Source of the DNA: Streptomyces sp. TRM64462
GTDB taxonomy: Bacteria > Actinomycetota > Actinomycetes > Streptomycetales > Streptomycetaceae
Reading direction: 5' to 3'
Length of the DNA: 48,509 bases
Assembly (NCBI RefSeq): GCF_013362995.1
Contig: NZ_JABWDV010000257.1
Location: 1 to 48,509 of the forward strand
Every line of letters starts with the position of its first letter. Within the stretch, counting starts at the first letter, position 1. Below are positions 1-8,829 of the stretch, piece after piece. Under the pieces are notes generated by a model. The model had not been told where the DNA came from, made no database searches, and worked only from the letters and a program-made list of their open reading frames with translations. The translations under genes were made by a program, and so were the position numbers.

Positions 1-103
1 TCTTCCGGCGCGCACCGGCCCGGCGCCGGCTGCCGCCCGCCGGCTGCCCGGCCGCGGACTCGTCGGCGGCGGGTGCGGCGCCGGAGCGTCGATGGCGTCC
101 CAT
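1..103 (-). CDS. N-terminal fragment of an unidentified protein, cut by window start
   Basis: Reading leftward from an ATG at 103, 34 codons stay open to the window edge. A strong Shine-Dalgarno AGGAGG lies about 9 bases before the ATG, on the minus strand around 112-117. The product begins MGRHRR and continues rich in Ala, Gly, Arg and Pro. Such an MGRHRR start is common in secreted Streptomyces proteins with long N-terminal regions, but no domain is visible in this fragment, so no function is assigned. It is divergent from the acylphosphatase gene. The call rests on the ribosome binding site, the open frame and the familiar N-terminus. Confidence 0.6.
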   Translation of the reverse strand, partial: MGRHRRSGAAPAADESAAGQPAGGSRRRAGARRK

Positions 104-237
104 CTCCCCTGCCCTCCTGCTTCCCGTGCTTCCCGTGTGACACACCCGAACGGGTGAGGCTCATTGCGTCGGGACTGTACGCCATGACACGGGGAGGGGA
201 AGCGATCGCGGACCGATCGGCCGGTTAGCGTGCAGCC

Positions 238-519
238 ATGAACGACGACGCACGGATCACCGCCTGGGTACGCGGACGAGTACAGGGAGTGGGCTTCCGC
301 TGGTTCACCAGGGCGAACGCGCTGGCCATCGGAGACCTCACCGGATTCGCCCTCAACCTCGACGACGGCCGCGTACAGGTCGTCGCCGAGGGCCCGCGTG
401 AGAATTGCCACCGCCTGCTGGACTGGCTCCGCTCCGGCGACACACCCGGACATGTGGACGGAGTGACCGAGATCTGGGGCACACCGCGCGGTGGATACGA
501 CGGCTTCGAGATCCGCTGA
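238..519 (+). CDS. acyP: Acylphosphatase
   Basis: This 93-residue protein has the normal length for acylphosphatase, a small cytosolic enzyme that hydrolyses carboxyl-phosphate bonds such as those of acyl phosphates and 1,3-bisphosphoglycerate. The signature [11 protein letters not shown] (residues 13-23) forms the phosphate-binding loop and contains the catalytic arginine R21. The second catalytic residue is N40 in the stretch ALNLDDGRV. The C-terminus YDGFEIR is typical. The chosen ATG gives the standard N-terminus, although its ribosome binding site is weak. It stands alone, with no operon partner: the next gene starts about 400 bases downstream. Confidence 0.93.
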   Translation: MNDDARITAWVRGRVQGVGFRWFTRANALAIGDLTGFALNLDDGRVQVVAEGPRENCHRLLDWLRSGDTPGHVDGVTEIWGTPRGGYDGFEIR

Positions 520-921
520 AGCACGCCCCGAAAGCCTTTCCCCACGGGCATTCGGAGTCCTTCAGGAGGCGGCCGTACAGCACGCCGTACCGCCCGATGC
601 GACAGAAATGACCAGGTGATTGCCGAGAAGGGGTTGTGACCCAGGCCCCGGCACGCAAGGATGATCTCGACGCCCTTCCGGGCACCGTGTGCGAGGCGCC
701 GCCGTATGGTCAGCGGCCGTGGACCTCCCGGTGGCCCCTTGATACAGGGCGTGATCGTGTTGACCGTCAAACTTTTTGGTGAGACGCTGGAAGCCCCGGG
801 CACCTTAGCTGTTTGGCAGTGAGAACCGCAGCGGCACCCCATGCTGCCGGACACCTCGGGTGCGTTTCCCTCACGACCCACACCACTACGGTCGGTCACT
901 CAGTGTGGAGGACCATCCATC
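520..921. other. Gene-free stretch between acyP and the small coiled-coil gene
   Basis: I see no reading frame with a convincing start and codon bias here. A TTGACC hexamer at 760-765, inside the near-palindrome GTTGACCGTCAAAC, could be a -35 element, but no matching -10 box stands at the right distance. The stretch probably carries the promoter of the gene starting at 922. No clear terminator follows acyP. Confidence 0.5.
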
Positions 922-1134
922 ATGGCAAAGGCGCTTCTCGGTTATGTCGGCGGTACCGACCCGCGACTGCTCGCCGAGATGCGACGGCTTCAGCAGCGCG
1001 TCCAGGACCTGGAGTCCGAGCTGGTCCGGATCCAGTCGGAGAATGACGCGCTCAACGCTGCCGCCGCTCACCGCGAGCCGCTGCTCGACGGCATCGACAT
1101 CGACGTACCCAAGGGCGAGCCTGCGCTCACCTGA
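922..1134 (+). CDS. Small conserved coiled-coil protein upstream of smc
   Basis: This 70-residue protein starts at an ATG with GGAGGA nine bases upstream. An earlier in-frame ATG exists at 841, but the ribosome binding site and the codon pattern support 922. The middle (about residues 12-45) shows a heptad-like pattern of Leu, Ile and Val with many charged residues (RRLQQRVQDLESELVRIQ), which predicts a single parallel coiled coil. The C-terminus is acidic. I recognise it as a short hypothetical protein found before smc in streptomycetes, but I know of no proven function. Its position invites, but does not prove, a link with chromosome organisation. Confidence 0.8.
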   Translation: MAKALLGYVGGTDPRLLAEMRRLQQRVQDLESELVRIQSENDALNAAAAHREPLLDGIDIDVPKGEPALT

Positions 1135-1416
1135 CCCCCGCAAGGGAACCCGTAGAACTGAACCTGGGCCTGCGGGACGGTGAGAAACACTCTCGCGAGA
1201 TCAGATATGCAAGGGGCGCTCCGGCGTCCCTTCTTTCTTTTCCCGCCCTTAAGGCCCCTTCCGGCCTCTCACGGCACTTCCGGCGCCCTTACCGCTACCG
1301 CCCCTTCCGGCCGCTCGCGGCCCCCGTCGTTCACCTGGCGGTACCCCCCGGTTACCGACTGATCTGCCCTCCTCGTTCACGAGTCAAACGAAACCCGGAA
1401 GGTAGAGTCCGGGGGC

Positions 1417-4400
1417 GTGCACCTCAAGGCCCTGACCCTCCGCGGTTTCAAGTCGTTCGCCTCCGCCACCACGCTGCGGTTCGAACCGGGCATCACCTGC
1501 GTCGTCGGTCCCAACGGCTCCGGCAAGTCCAATGTCGTCGACGCGCTTTCCTGGGTCATGGGCGAGCAGGGCGCCAAATCCCTGCGCGGCGGCAAGATGG
1601 AGGACGTCATCTTCGCCGGGACCACCGGCCGGCCGCCCCTCGGCCGCGCCGAGGTCTCCCTCACGATCGACAACTCCGACGGCGCGCTGCCCATCGACTA
1701 CGCCGAAGTCACCATTACGCGGATCATGTTCCGCAACGGCGGCAGCGAATACCAGATCAACGGCGACACCTGCCGCCTCCTCGACATCCAGGAACTCCTC
1801 AGCGACTCCGGCATCGGCCGGGAAATGCATGTGATCGTCGGGCAGGGCCAGCTCGACTCAGTCCTGCACGCCGACCCCATGGGCCGCCGCGCCTTCATCG
1901 AAGAGGCCGCGGGCGTACTCAAGCACCGCAAGCGCAAGGAAAAGGCGCTGCGGAAACTCGACGCGATGCAGGCCAATCTCGCCCGCGTCCAGGACCTCAC
2001 CGACGAACTGCGCCGCCAGCTCAAACCCCTCGGCCGGCAGGCCGCCGTCGCCCGCCGCGCCGCCGTCATCCAGGCCGAACTCCGCGACGCCCGGCTGCGG
2101 CTGCTCGCCGACGACCTCGTACGGCTCCGGGAAGCCCTGAGCGCCGAGATCGCCGACGAGGCCGCGCTGCGCTCCCGCAAGGAGAGCGCCGAAGCCGACC
2201 TGAAGGCCGCCCAGGCACGCGAGGCCGCCCTGGAGGACGAGGTACGCCGCCTCGCCCCGCGCGTCGAGCGAGCCCAGCACACCTGGTACGAACTGTCCCG
2301 GCTGGCCGAACGGGTGCGCGGCACCGTCTCCCTGGCCGACGCCCGCGTCAGGAGCGCCACCGACCGGCCGGTCGAGGAACGCCGCGGCCGCGACCCCGAG
2401 GACCTGGAACGGGAAGCCGCCCGCGTCCGCGAGCAGGAGGCCGAGCTCGAAGCCGCCCTGGAGGCCGCCGAGCGCGCCCTGGAGGACACCGTCGCCCACC
2501 GCGCCGAACTGGAGCGCGCCCTCACCGCCGAGGAACGCCGCCTCAAGGACGCCGCGCGCGCCATCGCCGACCGCCGCGAGGGCCTCGCCCGGCTCACGGC
2601 CCAGGCCGGCGCCGCCCGCTCCCGCGCCGCCGCGGCGCAGGCCGAGATCGACCGCCTGACCACCGCCCGCGACGAGGCCCGGGAACGCGCGGTCACCGCC
2701 CAGGAGGAGTACGAGCGGCTCAAGGCCGAGGTCGACGGGCTCGACGCCGACGACGCCGAACTCGCCGCCGCCCACGACACCGCCAAGCGGCAGCTCGCCG
2801 ACGCCGAGGCCGCGCTCACCGCCGCACGCGAGGCGGCCACGGCCGCCGAACGGAGCCGTGCCGCCACCCAGGCCCGGCACGATGCGCTCGCGCTTGGGCT
2901 GCGCCGCAAGGACGGCACCGGCGCGCTGCTGGAGGCCGGCGACCGGCTCACGGGACTGCTCGGGCCCGCCGCCGGGCTGCTCACGGTCACCCCCGGGTAC
3001 GAGGTGCCGGTCGCCGCCGCCCTCGGCGCCGCCGCCGACGCCCTCGCCGTGACCGGCCCGTCCACCGCCGCCGAGGCGCTGCGGCTCCTCCGCAAACAGG
3101 ACGCGGGACGCGCCGCCTTGCTGCTGGGCGGCGCACCGGACGACGAGGCCGCCGCGCGGACCGCCCGGGCGACCGGGGACGTCCCCGAGGCACGGGAACC
3201 ACTGGAGCCCCGAGATGGCCACGACGCCCCGAACGGCGACTACGCGCGCGTGCCGGGCGCCGGGGAGGCCGAGTGCGGGCGGGACGCCGGGGTGGGCGGC
3301 GGCCTTCGGGCGGGCGGTGGCGCCCGGGAGGACGGCGGCGCGCGGGTGGGCGCTGGCGCGCGGGTGGATGGTGGCGCCGGCGGCGAAGAGGGCCGTGGCG
3401 GTGCGCGGGTGGATGGTGGCGCCAGCGGCGACGGCGAGGGCCGTGGCGGTGCGCGGGTGTCGGATGCCGGGGAGGCCCGGTATGGCCGGGACCCCGAGGT
3501 GGACAGCGGCCTGCGGGTGGACGGTGGATCCCGTGGCTGCGGCGAGGGCCGCGAAGGTGCGGCGGTGCCGGGGGGTGCGGGAGAGGCCCGGGGTGGCCGG
3601 GACGCCGAGGTGGGCCGTGGCGCCCGGGTGGACGGCGGCGCCCCCGGTGGCGACGAGGCCCAGGGCGGCCGCGAGGCCCAGGGCGGTCGCGAGGCGCTGG
3701 GCGGTGACCCTCTGCGGGTGCCGGGCGCGCGGGTTGCCGGGGACGCCCATGAGGCCGGGGGCCATGGCGCCCGGGACGGTGACTACGCGCGCGTGCCGGA
3801 CCCCGGGCAGGCCCCGGACGTGCAGGGGGGTTCCGGCGGCCCGCACGCCCAGGTGGACGGCGGCGCCCGGGGCGCCCAGCACGACACCGGCCCGGCGGCC
3901 CACGCGCGCGTGGCGGGCGCCACGTACGCCGCCGACCTGGTGCGGGGCCCCGACACGCTGCTGCCCGCCGTGCGGCGCCTGCTGCGGGGCGTCGTGGTCG
4001 TCGGCACCCTGGAGGACGCCGAGGAGCTCGTGTACGCCCGCCTCGGGCTCACCGCGGTCACGGCCGACGGCGACCTGCTGGGCGCCCACTTCGCGCAGGG
4101 CGGCTCCGCCGGGGCGCCCAGCCTCCTGGAGGTGCAGGCCTCCGTGGACGAGGCCGCCGCGGAGCTGGCCGAACTGGCCGTACGGTGCGACGACCTCGCC
4201 GCACGGCAGGAGGAGGCGGCCGAGCTGCGGCGCGCCCACGCGGCCCGCGTCGAGGAGCTGGGGGAGCGGCGCCGTACCGCCGACCGCGAGAAGTCCGCCG
4301 TCGCCCAGCAGCTCGGCCGCCTCGCGGGCCAGGCCCGGGGCGCCGCCGGCGAGGCCGAACGCACCGACGCCGCCGTCGCCCGCGCCCAGGAGGCCCTGGA

Positions 4401-5718
4401 CCGGGCCGTCGAGGAGGCCGAGGAGCTCGCCGAACGGCTCCTCGTCGCCCAGGAGACCCCCGTCGACGAGGAGCCCGACACCTCCGTACGGGACCGCCTC
4501 GCCGCCGACGGCGCCAACGCCCGCCAGACCGAGATGGAGGCCCGCCTCCAGGTCCGCACCCACGAGGAACGCGTCAAGGGCCTGGCAGGCCGCGCCGACT
4601 CCCTCGACCGCGCCGCCCGCGCCGAACGCGAGGCCCGCGCCCGCGCCGCGCAGCAGCGCGCCCGGCTGCGCCACGAGGCGGAGGTCGCCGCGGCCGTCGC
4701 CTCCGGGGCCCGACAGCTCCTGGCGCACATCGAGGTGTCCCTCGTACGCGCCGAACAGGAACGGTCCGCCGCCGGCTCCGCCAAGGCCGCCCGGGAACAG
4801 GAACTCGCCGCCGCCCGCACCGAGGGCCGCGACCTCAAGGCCGAGCTGGACAAGCTCACGGACTCGGTGCACCGCGGCGAGGTCCTGGGCGCCGAGAAGC
4901 GTCTGCGCATCGAGCAGCTGGAGACCCGGGCGCTGGAGGAGCTCGGCGTCGAGCCCGCCGCGCTCGTCGCCGAGTACGGCCCCGACCAGCTCGTACCGCC
5001 CGCCCCGCCCGCCGACGGCGAGCAGCTCCCCGACGACCCGGAGCACCCGCGCAACCAGGCCCGCCCCTTCGTACGCGCCGAGCAGGAGAAGCGGCTCAAG
5101 TCCGCCGAACGGGCCTATCAGCAGCTCGGAAAGGTGAATCCGCTCGCCCTGGAGGAGTTCGCGGCGCTGGAGGAACGCCACAAGTTCCTGTCCGAGCAGC
5201 TCGACGACCTGAAGAAGACCCGCGCCGACCTCCTCCAGGTCGTGAAGGAGGTCGACGAGCGCGTCGAGCAGGTCTTCACCGAGGCGTACCGGGACACCGC
5301 ACGCGAGTTCGAGGGCGTGTTCTCCCGGCTCTTCCCGGGCGGAGAGGGCCGGCTCGTCCTGACCGACCCCGACAACATGCTCACCACCGGCGTGGACGTC
5401 GAGGCCCGCCCGCCCGGCAAGAAGGTCAAGCGGCTGTCCCTGCTCTCCGGCGGCGAACGGTCCCTGACGGCCGTCGCCCTGCTGGTGTCCATCTTCAAGG
5501 CCCGGCCGAGCCCGTTCTACGTGATGGACGAGGTGGAGGCCGCGCTCGACGACACCAACCTCCAGCGGCTCATCCGGATCATGCGAGAGCTCCAGGAGAG
5601 CTCCCAGCTCATCGTGATCACCCACCAGAAGCGGACCATGGAGGTCGCCGACGCGCTGTACGGCGTGTCCATGCAGGGCGACGGCGTCTCGAAGGTCATC
5701 AGCCAGCGCCTCCGCTGA
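1417..5718 (+). CDS. smc: Chromosome segregation ATPase Smc with enlarged hinge
   Basis: Smc works with ScpA and ScpB to compact and segregate chromosomes. The order is N-terminal ATPase half with Walker A GPNGSGKS (residues 31-38), first coiled coil (about 165-485), hinge, second coiled coil (about 865-1200), and C-terminal ATPase half with signature LSGGE (1343-1347) and Walker B VMDEVEAALDD (D1371, E1372). The GTG start gives the canonical start VHLKALTLRGFKSF. The product is 1433 residues, about 245 longer than the roughly 1190 usual in Streptomyces. The excess is a Gly/Arg/Asp/Ala-rich insertion between the two hinge halves (about 592-834). The reading frame is intact through it, so this is not a simple frameshift. 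No terminator is obvious downstream. The 282 bases before smc contain no gene, only a repeated CCCCTTCCGGCC. Confidence 0.97.
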   Translation: MHLKALTLRGFKSFASATTLRFEPGITCVVGPNGSGKSNVVDALSWVMGEQGAKSLRGGKMEDVIFAGTTGRPPLGRAEVSLTIDNSDGALPIDYAEVTITRIMFRNGGSEYQINGDTCRLLDIQELLSDSGIGREMHVIVGQGQLDSVLHADPMGRRAFIEEAAGVLKHRKRKEKALRKLDAMQANLARVQDLTDELRRQLKPLGRQAAVARRAAVIQAELRDARLRLLADDLVRLREALSAEIADEAALRSRKESAEADLKAAQAREAALEDEVRRLAPRVERAQHTWYELSRLAERVRGTVSLADARVRSATDRPVEERRGRDPEDLEREAARVREQEAELEAALEAAERALEDTVAHRAELERALTAEERRLKDAARAIADRREGLARLTAQAGAARSRAAAAQAEIDRLTTARDEARERAVTAQEEYERLKAEVDGLDADDAELAAAHDTAKRQLADAEAALTAAREAATAAERSRAATQARHDALALGLRRKDGTGALLEAGDRLTGLLGPAAGLLTVTPGYEVPVAAALGAAADALAVTGPSTAAEALRLLRKQDAGRAALLLGGAPDDEAAARTARATGDVPEAREPLEPRDGHDAPNGDYARVPGAGEAECGRDAGVGGGLRAGGGAREDGGARVGAGARVDGGAGGEEGRGGARVDGGASGDGEGRGGARVSDAGEARYGRDPEVDSGLRVDGGSRGCGEGREGAAVPGGAGEARGGRDAEVGRGARVDGGAPGGDEAQGGREAQGGREALGGDPLRVPGARVAGDAHEAGGHGARDGDYARVPDPGQAPDVQGGSGGPHAQVDGGARGAQHDTGPAAHARVAGATYAADLVRGPDTLLPAVRRLLRGVVVVGTLEDAEELVYARLGLTAVTADGDLLGAHFAQGGSAGAPSLLEVQASVDEAAAELAELAVRCDDLAARQEEAAELRRAHAARVEELGERRRTADREKSAVAQQLGRLAGQARGAAGEAERTDAAVARAQEALDRAVEEAEELAERLLVAQETPVDEEPDTSVRDRLAADGANARQTEMEARLQVRTHEERVKGLAGRADSLDRAARAEREARARAAQQRARLRHEAEVAAAVASGARQLLAHIEVSLVRAEQERSAAGSAKAAREQELAAARTEGRDLKAELDKLTDSVHRGEVLGAEKRLRIEQLETRALEELGVEPAALVAEYGPDQLVPPAPPADGEQLPDDPEHPRNQARPFVRAEQEKRLKSAERAYQQLGKVNPLALEEFAALEERHKFLSEQLDDLKKTRADLLQVVKEVDERVEQVFTEAYRDTAREFEGVFSRLFPGGEGRLVLTDPDNMLTTGVDVEARPPGKKVKRLSLLSGGERSLTAVALLVSIFKARPSPFYVMDEVEAALDDTNLQRLIRIMRELQESSQLIVITHQKRTMEVADALYGVSMQGDGVSKVISQRLR
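3184..3918 (+). repeat. Low-complexity repeat insertion inside the Smc hinge
   Basis: This in-frame stretch of smc is dominated by Gly, Ala, Arg, Asp and Glu. It contains degenerate repeats. A unit of the form GEAxxGRDxxVxxGxRxxGG occurs at residues 616-635, 685-704 and 722-741. RVDGG or QVDGG recurs at least five times, and GDYARVP appears near both ends (607-613 and 788-794). The coding strand becomes strikingly G-rich here, while the rest of smc is C-rich at third positions. This suggests expansion of a GC-rich minisatellite rather than a folded domain. Confidence 0.85.
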
Positions 5719-5782
5719 TCAATTTCAACACCTGAACGCAACCGCTCGAACGCCTGCGCTTCATGTCACATCACGCGCCCTA

Positions 5783-5810
5783 TTGACTTCGAAACTTGAA
5801 GGCATAGTCT
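5783..5810 (+). promoter_or_regulatory. Candidate glcP promoter
   Basis: TTGACT at 5783-5788 and TAGTCT at 5805-5810, separated by 16 bases, resemble the principal-sigma (HrdB) promoter consensus of Streptomyces. Transcription would begin about 105 bases before the glcP start codon. An ACTTGAAGG motif (5794-5802) sits between the two boxes, where a bound protein would block RNA polymerase. Confidence 0.45.
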
Positions 5811-5870
5811 CTGCAACGTTGTTTTTACCTTCAAGTGGTGGGTGGCGTGCGCCTGTGCGCCACTTGAAGG
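5794..5870. promoter_or_regulatory. Three copies of a 9-mer (ACTTGAAGG) before glcP, operator-like
   Basis: ACTTGAAGG occurs at 5794-5802, its reverse complement CCTTCAAGT at 5828-5836, and ACTTGAAGG again at 5862-5870. The last two belong to a perfect 11-base inverted repeat (5828-5838 and 5860-5870) with a 21-base spacer that holds a further GTGGCG/CGCCAC stem. Centre-to-centre spacings are both 34 bases. The arrangement suggests either cooperative repressor binding or an RNA hairpin in the leader. I do not recognise the binding protein. Confidence 0.55.
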
Positions 5871-5919
5871 GCTCGCCCCCGACGCCCGGCGACGGCGCCA
5901 GGCCCAGGAGTACGTACAC

Positions 5920-7338
5920 GTGACCAGCACCGCGCGGCCCCCGGTCTCGGGCGCCAGGCAGGCCCATCCGGACCACCTCAGCCACGTCGTCTTCATCACG
6001 GCCGCCGCCGCGATGGGCGGCTTCCTCTTCGGCTACGACAGCGCCGTCATCAACGGCGCCGTCGAGGCCATCCGGGACCGCTACGACGTCGGCTCCGGTG
6101 CGCTCGCCCAGGTCATCGCCATCGCGCTCATCGGCTGCGCCGTCGGCGCCGCGACCGCCGGCCGGATCGCCGACCGCATCGGCCGCATCCGCGTCATGCA
6201 GATCGCCGCCGTCCTGTTCACGGTCAGCGCCATCGGCTCGGCCCTGCCCTTCACCCTCTATGACCTGGCCTTCTGGCGGGTCGTCGGCGGCCTCGGCATC
6301 GGCATGGCCTCCGTCATCGGCCCCGCCTACATCGCCGAGGTCGCCCCCGCCGCCTACCGCGGCCGCCTCGGCTCCTTCCAGCAGGCCGCCATCGTCATCG
6401 GCATCGCCGTCTCCCAGCTGGTCAACTGGGCCATCCTCAACACGGCCGACGGACAGCAGCGCGGCGAGATCGCCGGCCTGGAGGCCTGGCAGTGGATGCT
6501 CGGCGTCGAGGTCCTCCCGGCCGTGCTGTACGGACTGCTGTCCTTCGCCATCCCCGAGTCGCCGCGCTTCCTGATCTCCGCCGGCCGGCACGCCCGCGCC
6601 CGCGAGGTCCTCACCGAGGTCGAGGGCCACACCGTCGACCTCGACGCGCGCGTGGCCGAGATCGAGGACGCCATGCACCGCGAGCACAAGTCCACCTTCA
6701 AGGACCTGCTCGGCAACCGCTTCGGCCTGCTGCCGATCGTCTGGGTCGGCATCGGCCTGTCCGTCTTCCAGCAGCTCGTCGGCATCAACGTCGCCTTCTA
6801 CTACTCCGCGACGCTGTGGCAGTCCGTCGGCGTCGACCCGTCGAGCTCGTTCCTCTACTCGTTCACCACGTCGATCATCAACATCGTCGGCACCGTGATC
6901 GCGATGGTCCTCGTCGACCGGGTCGGCCGCAAGCCGCTCGCCCTCGTCGGCTCCGCCGGTATGGCGCTCGCGCTCGCCTGCGAGGCGTGGGCGTTCTCCG
7001 CCGACCTCGTCGGCGGCAAGCTGCCCGCTACGCAGGGCGTCGTCGCCCTCGTCGCCGCGCACGCCTTCGTCCTCTTCTTCGCCCTCTCGTGGGGCGTGGT
7101 GGTCTGGGTGCTCCTCGGCGAGATGTTCCCCAACCGCATCCGCGCCGCAGCCCTCGGCGTCGCCGCCTCCGCCCAGTGGGTCGCCAACTGGCTCATCACC
7201 GCGAGCTTCCCGTCCCTCGCCGACTGGAACCTCTCCGGCACGTACGTCCTCTACATGGTCTTCGCCGTGCTCTCCATCCCCTTCGTGCTCAAGTTCGTGA
7301 AGGAGACCAAGGGCAAGGCGTTGGAGGAGATGGGCTAA
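5920..7338 (+). CDS. glcP: Glucose/sugar-proton symporter, GlcP type
   Basis: This 472-residue protein belongs to the sugar porter branch of the major facilitator superfamily, with about 12 membrane segments. It imports glucose or a related hexose with protons. Diagnostic motifs are GGFLFGYDSAVING near residues 32-45, RIADRIGR in the first cytoplasmic loop, PESPRF (212-217) after helix 6, and DRVGRKPL in the second half. The GTG at 5920 is preceded by CAGGAG at the correct distance; an open frame extends further upstream but lacks these features. A gene of this type next to smc matches the location of glcP1 in S. coelicolor, the main glucose permease. Its stop overlaps the stop of the convergent permease by four bases. 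Confidence 0.9.
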   Translation: MTSTARPPVSGARQAHPDHLSHVVFITAAAAMGGFLFGYDSAVINGAVEAIRDRYDVGSGALAQVIAIALIGCAVGAATAGRIADRIGRIRVMQIAAVLFTVSAIGSALPFTLYDLAFWRVVGGLGIGMASVIGPAYIAEVAPAAYRGRLGSFQQAAIVIGIAVSQLVNWAILNTADGQQRGEIAGLEAWQWMLGVEVLPAVLYGLLSFAIPESPRFLISAGRHARAREVLTEVEGHTVDLDARVAEIEDAMHREHKSTFKDLLGNRFGLLPIVWVGIGLSVFQQLVGINVAFYYSATLWQSVGVDPSSSFLYSFTTSIINIVGTVIAMVLVDRVGRKPLALVGSAGMALALACEAWAFSADLVGGKLPATQGVVALVAAHAFVLFFALSWGVVVWVLLGEMFPNRIRAAALGVAASAQWVANWLITASFPSLADWNLSGTYVLYMVFAVLSIPFVLKFVKETKGKALEEMG

Positions 7339-8756
7339 TCCCCGCTGCCCCTCTCCTCGACCTTCCGACTGCCCCGGCCCGCGCCTTCCGCGCGTGCCGG
7401 GGCAGTCGCGGCCCCGTACACGCCTGCCGCCACCAGCACCGTCACCACCCAGCCGAGCCCGTGCCGCCCCGGCCAGCTCCCGGCCAGCGGCCCCGCGAAC
7501 CAGTCCACGCGCGTGAACAGCAGCCCCACCGCCAGCGCCGCACCCCACGCGGCGACGGCCCGCCACGCGAACCCGCCCCGGTACCAGTACGCACTCGACC
7601 GGCCCGTGTCCAGCAGCGCCGTACCGTCGTACGACCTCCGCCGCAGCATGTCCGCGCCGAACACCCCGATCCACGCGGAGAACGCCACCCCCAGCAGCGT
7701 CAGGAACGACAGGAACGCCCCCAGGAAGCTGCTCACCACCACCATCAGCAGAAACCCCAGCACCAGACTGATCACCGCGTTCACCGCCACCGCCCACGCG
7801 CGCGGCAGCCGCACTCCCAGCGTCTGCGCCGTGAACCCCGCCGAGTACATCGACAGCGCGTTGATCAGCAGCATGCCCACCAGTGCGATCAGCAGATACG
7901 GCACCGACAGCCACAGCGGCAGCAGCGTGCCGATGAACGACACCGGGTCCTGCGTCCGGGCCAGCCCCGGCGTCGACACCGCCATCACGGTCCCCATCAG
8001 CACCAGCGGCACCACCACGACCGCCGCCCCCGTGACCGTCACGCCCACCACCGCCCGGCCCGACGCCGCACGCGGCAGATAGCGCGTGAAGTCCGGCGCC
8101 GACGGCGCCCAGCTGATCGCCCCCGCCGCGAGCGTCCCCACCCCCACCGCCATCATCGACACCGGCCCCGGCGGCCGCCCGAACACCGCGCCCCAGTCGG
8201 TCCGCGCCACGAGATGGACGAGGACCAGCACCGAGAACCCCCCGAACAGATACGCCGACCACCGGCAGCACACCCGCAACGCCCCGATCCCCAGCCCCGA
8301 CACCAGGAACGTCGACCCCACGAAGAGCAGCAGCGTCACCACGATCAGCGGCGTCCCGACCCGCACCCCGAACGCCAGGTCCAGCACCGTCAGCAGCGCG
8401 TACGCGCCCGTCACCGCGTTGATCGTCTCCCAGCCCCAGCGCGCCACCCAGATCACCGAGCCCGGCAGCAGATTCCCGCGCTGCCCGAACACGGCCCGTG
8501 ACAGCGCCATCCCCGGCGCCCCGCCCCGCTTGCCCGCGACCGACACCAGGCCGACGATCCCGTACGAGACGACCGGCGCCGTCACCGCGACCACCAGCAC
8601 CTGCCAGAAGTTCAGCCCGTGCAGCACCACCAGACCCGCGCCCACCGTCAGCAACAGAACCGTGATGTTCGCCGCCACCCACGTCGGGAACAGCTCACGG
8701 ACGCGGCCGGCGCGCTCGGCGTCGGGCACGGGCTCCAGACCCCGGCTCTCATACAT
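7335..8756 (-). CDS. NCS1-family purine/cytosine-type permease
   Basis: This 473-residue integral membrane protein has about 12 hydrophobic segments and the features of the nucleobase:cation symporter-1 family (CodB-like). These are an N-terminal segment beginning near FPTWVAANI, glycine-rich VGLVSVAGKRGGAPGMALSRA in the region following helix 2, and WGWETINAVTGAY in helix 3. Members import cytosine, purines, allantoin or related compounds, and the exact substrate cannot be read from the sequence. The ATG at 8756 has no strong ribosome binding site. It is divergent from ftsY (73 bases between start codons) and convergent with glcP, with overlapping stop codons. No nucleobase-catabolic gene lies nearby to indicate a substrate. 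Confidence 0.85.
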   Translation of the reverse strand: MYESRGLEPVPDAERAGRVRELFPTWVAANITVLLLTVGAGLVVLHGLNFWQVLVVAVTAPVVSYGIVGLVSVAGKRGGAPGMALSRAVFGQRGNLLPGSVIWVARWGWETINAVTGAYALLTVLDLAFGVRVGTPLIVVTLLLFVGSTFLVSGLGIGALRVCCRWSAYLFGGFSVLVLVHLVARTDWGAVFGRPPGPVSMMAVGVGTLAAGAISWAPSAPDFTRYLPRAASGRAVVGVTVTGAAVVVVPLVLMGTVMAVSTPGLARTQDPVSFIGTLLPLWLSVPYLLIALVGMLLINALSMYSAGFTAQTLGVRLPRAWAVAVNAVISLVLGFLLMVVVSSFLGAFLSFLTLLGVAFSAWIGVFGADMLRRRSYDGTALLDTGRSSAYWYRGGFAWRAVAAWGAALAVGLLFTRVDWFAGPLAGSWPGRHGLGWVVTVLVAAGVYGAATAPARAEGAGRGSRKVEERGSGD

Positions 8757-8829
8757 TCATCGCAGAATTACCCGAAAAGGGATATTCCGGCAAGGGTGGC
8801 CCGGCCGCGTCGCGCATACTGGACGGACC

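Noticed and set aside
1858..5625. Open frame of 1255 codons antisense to smc
   Set aside because: It mirrors the third-position GC bias of smc on the other strand, has low-complexity Gly/Leu/Val composition and no ribosome binding site. It is a by-product of high GC.
5761..8682. 973-codon minus-strand frame antisense to glcP and overlapping the NCS1 permease
   Set aside because: Composition is Gly/Asp/Ala repeats without domain features, and the two permeases explain the region.
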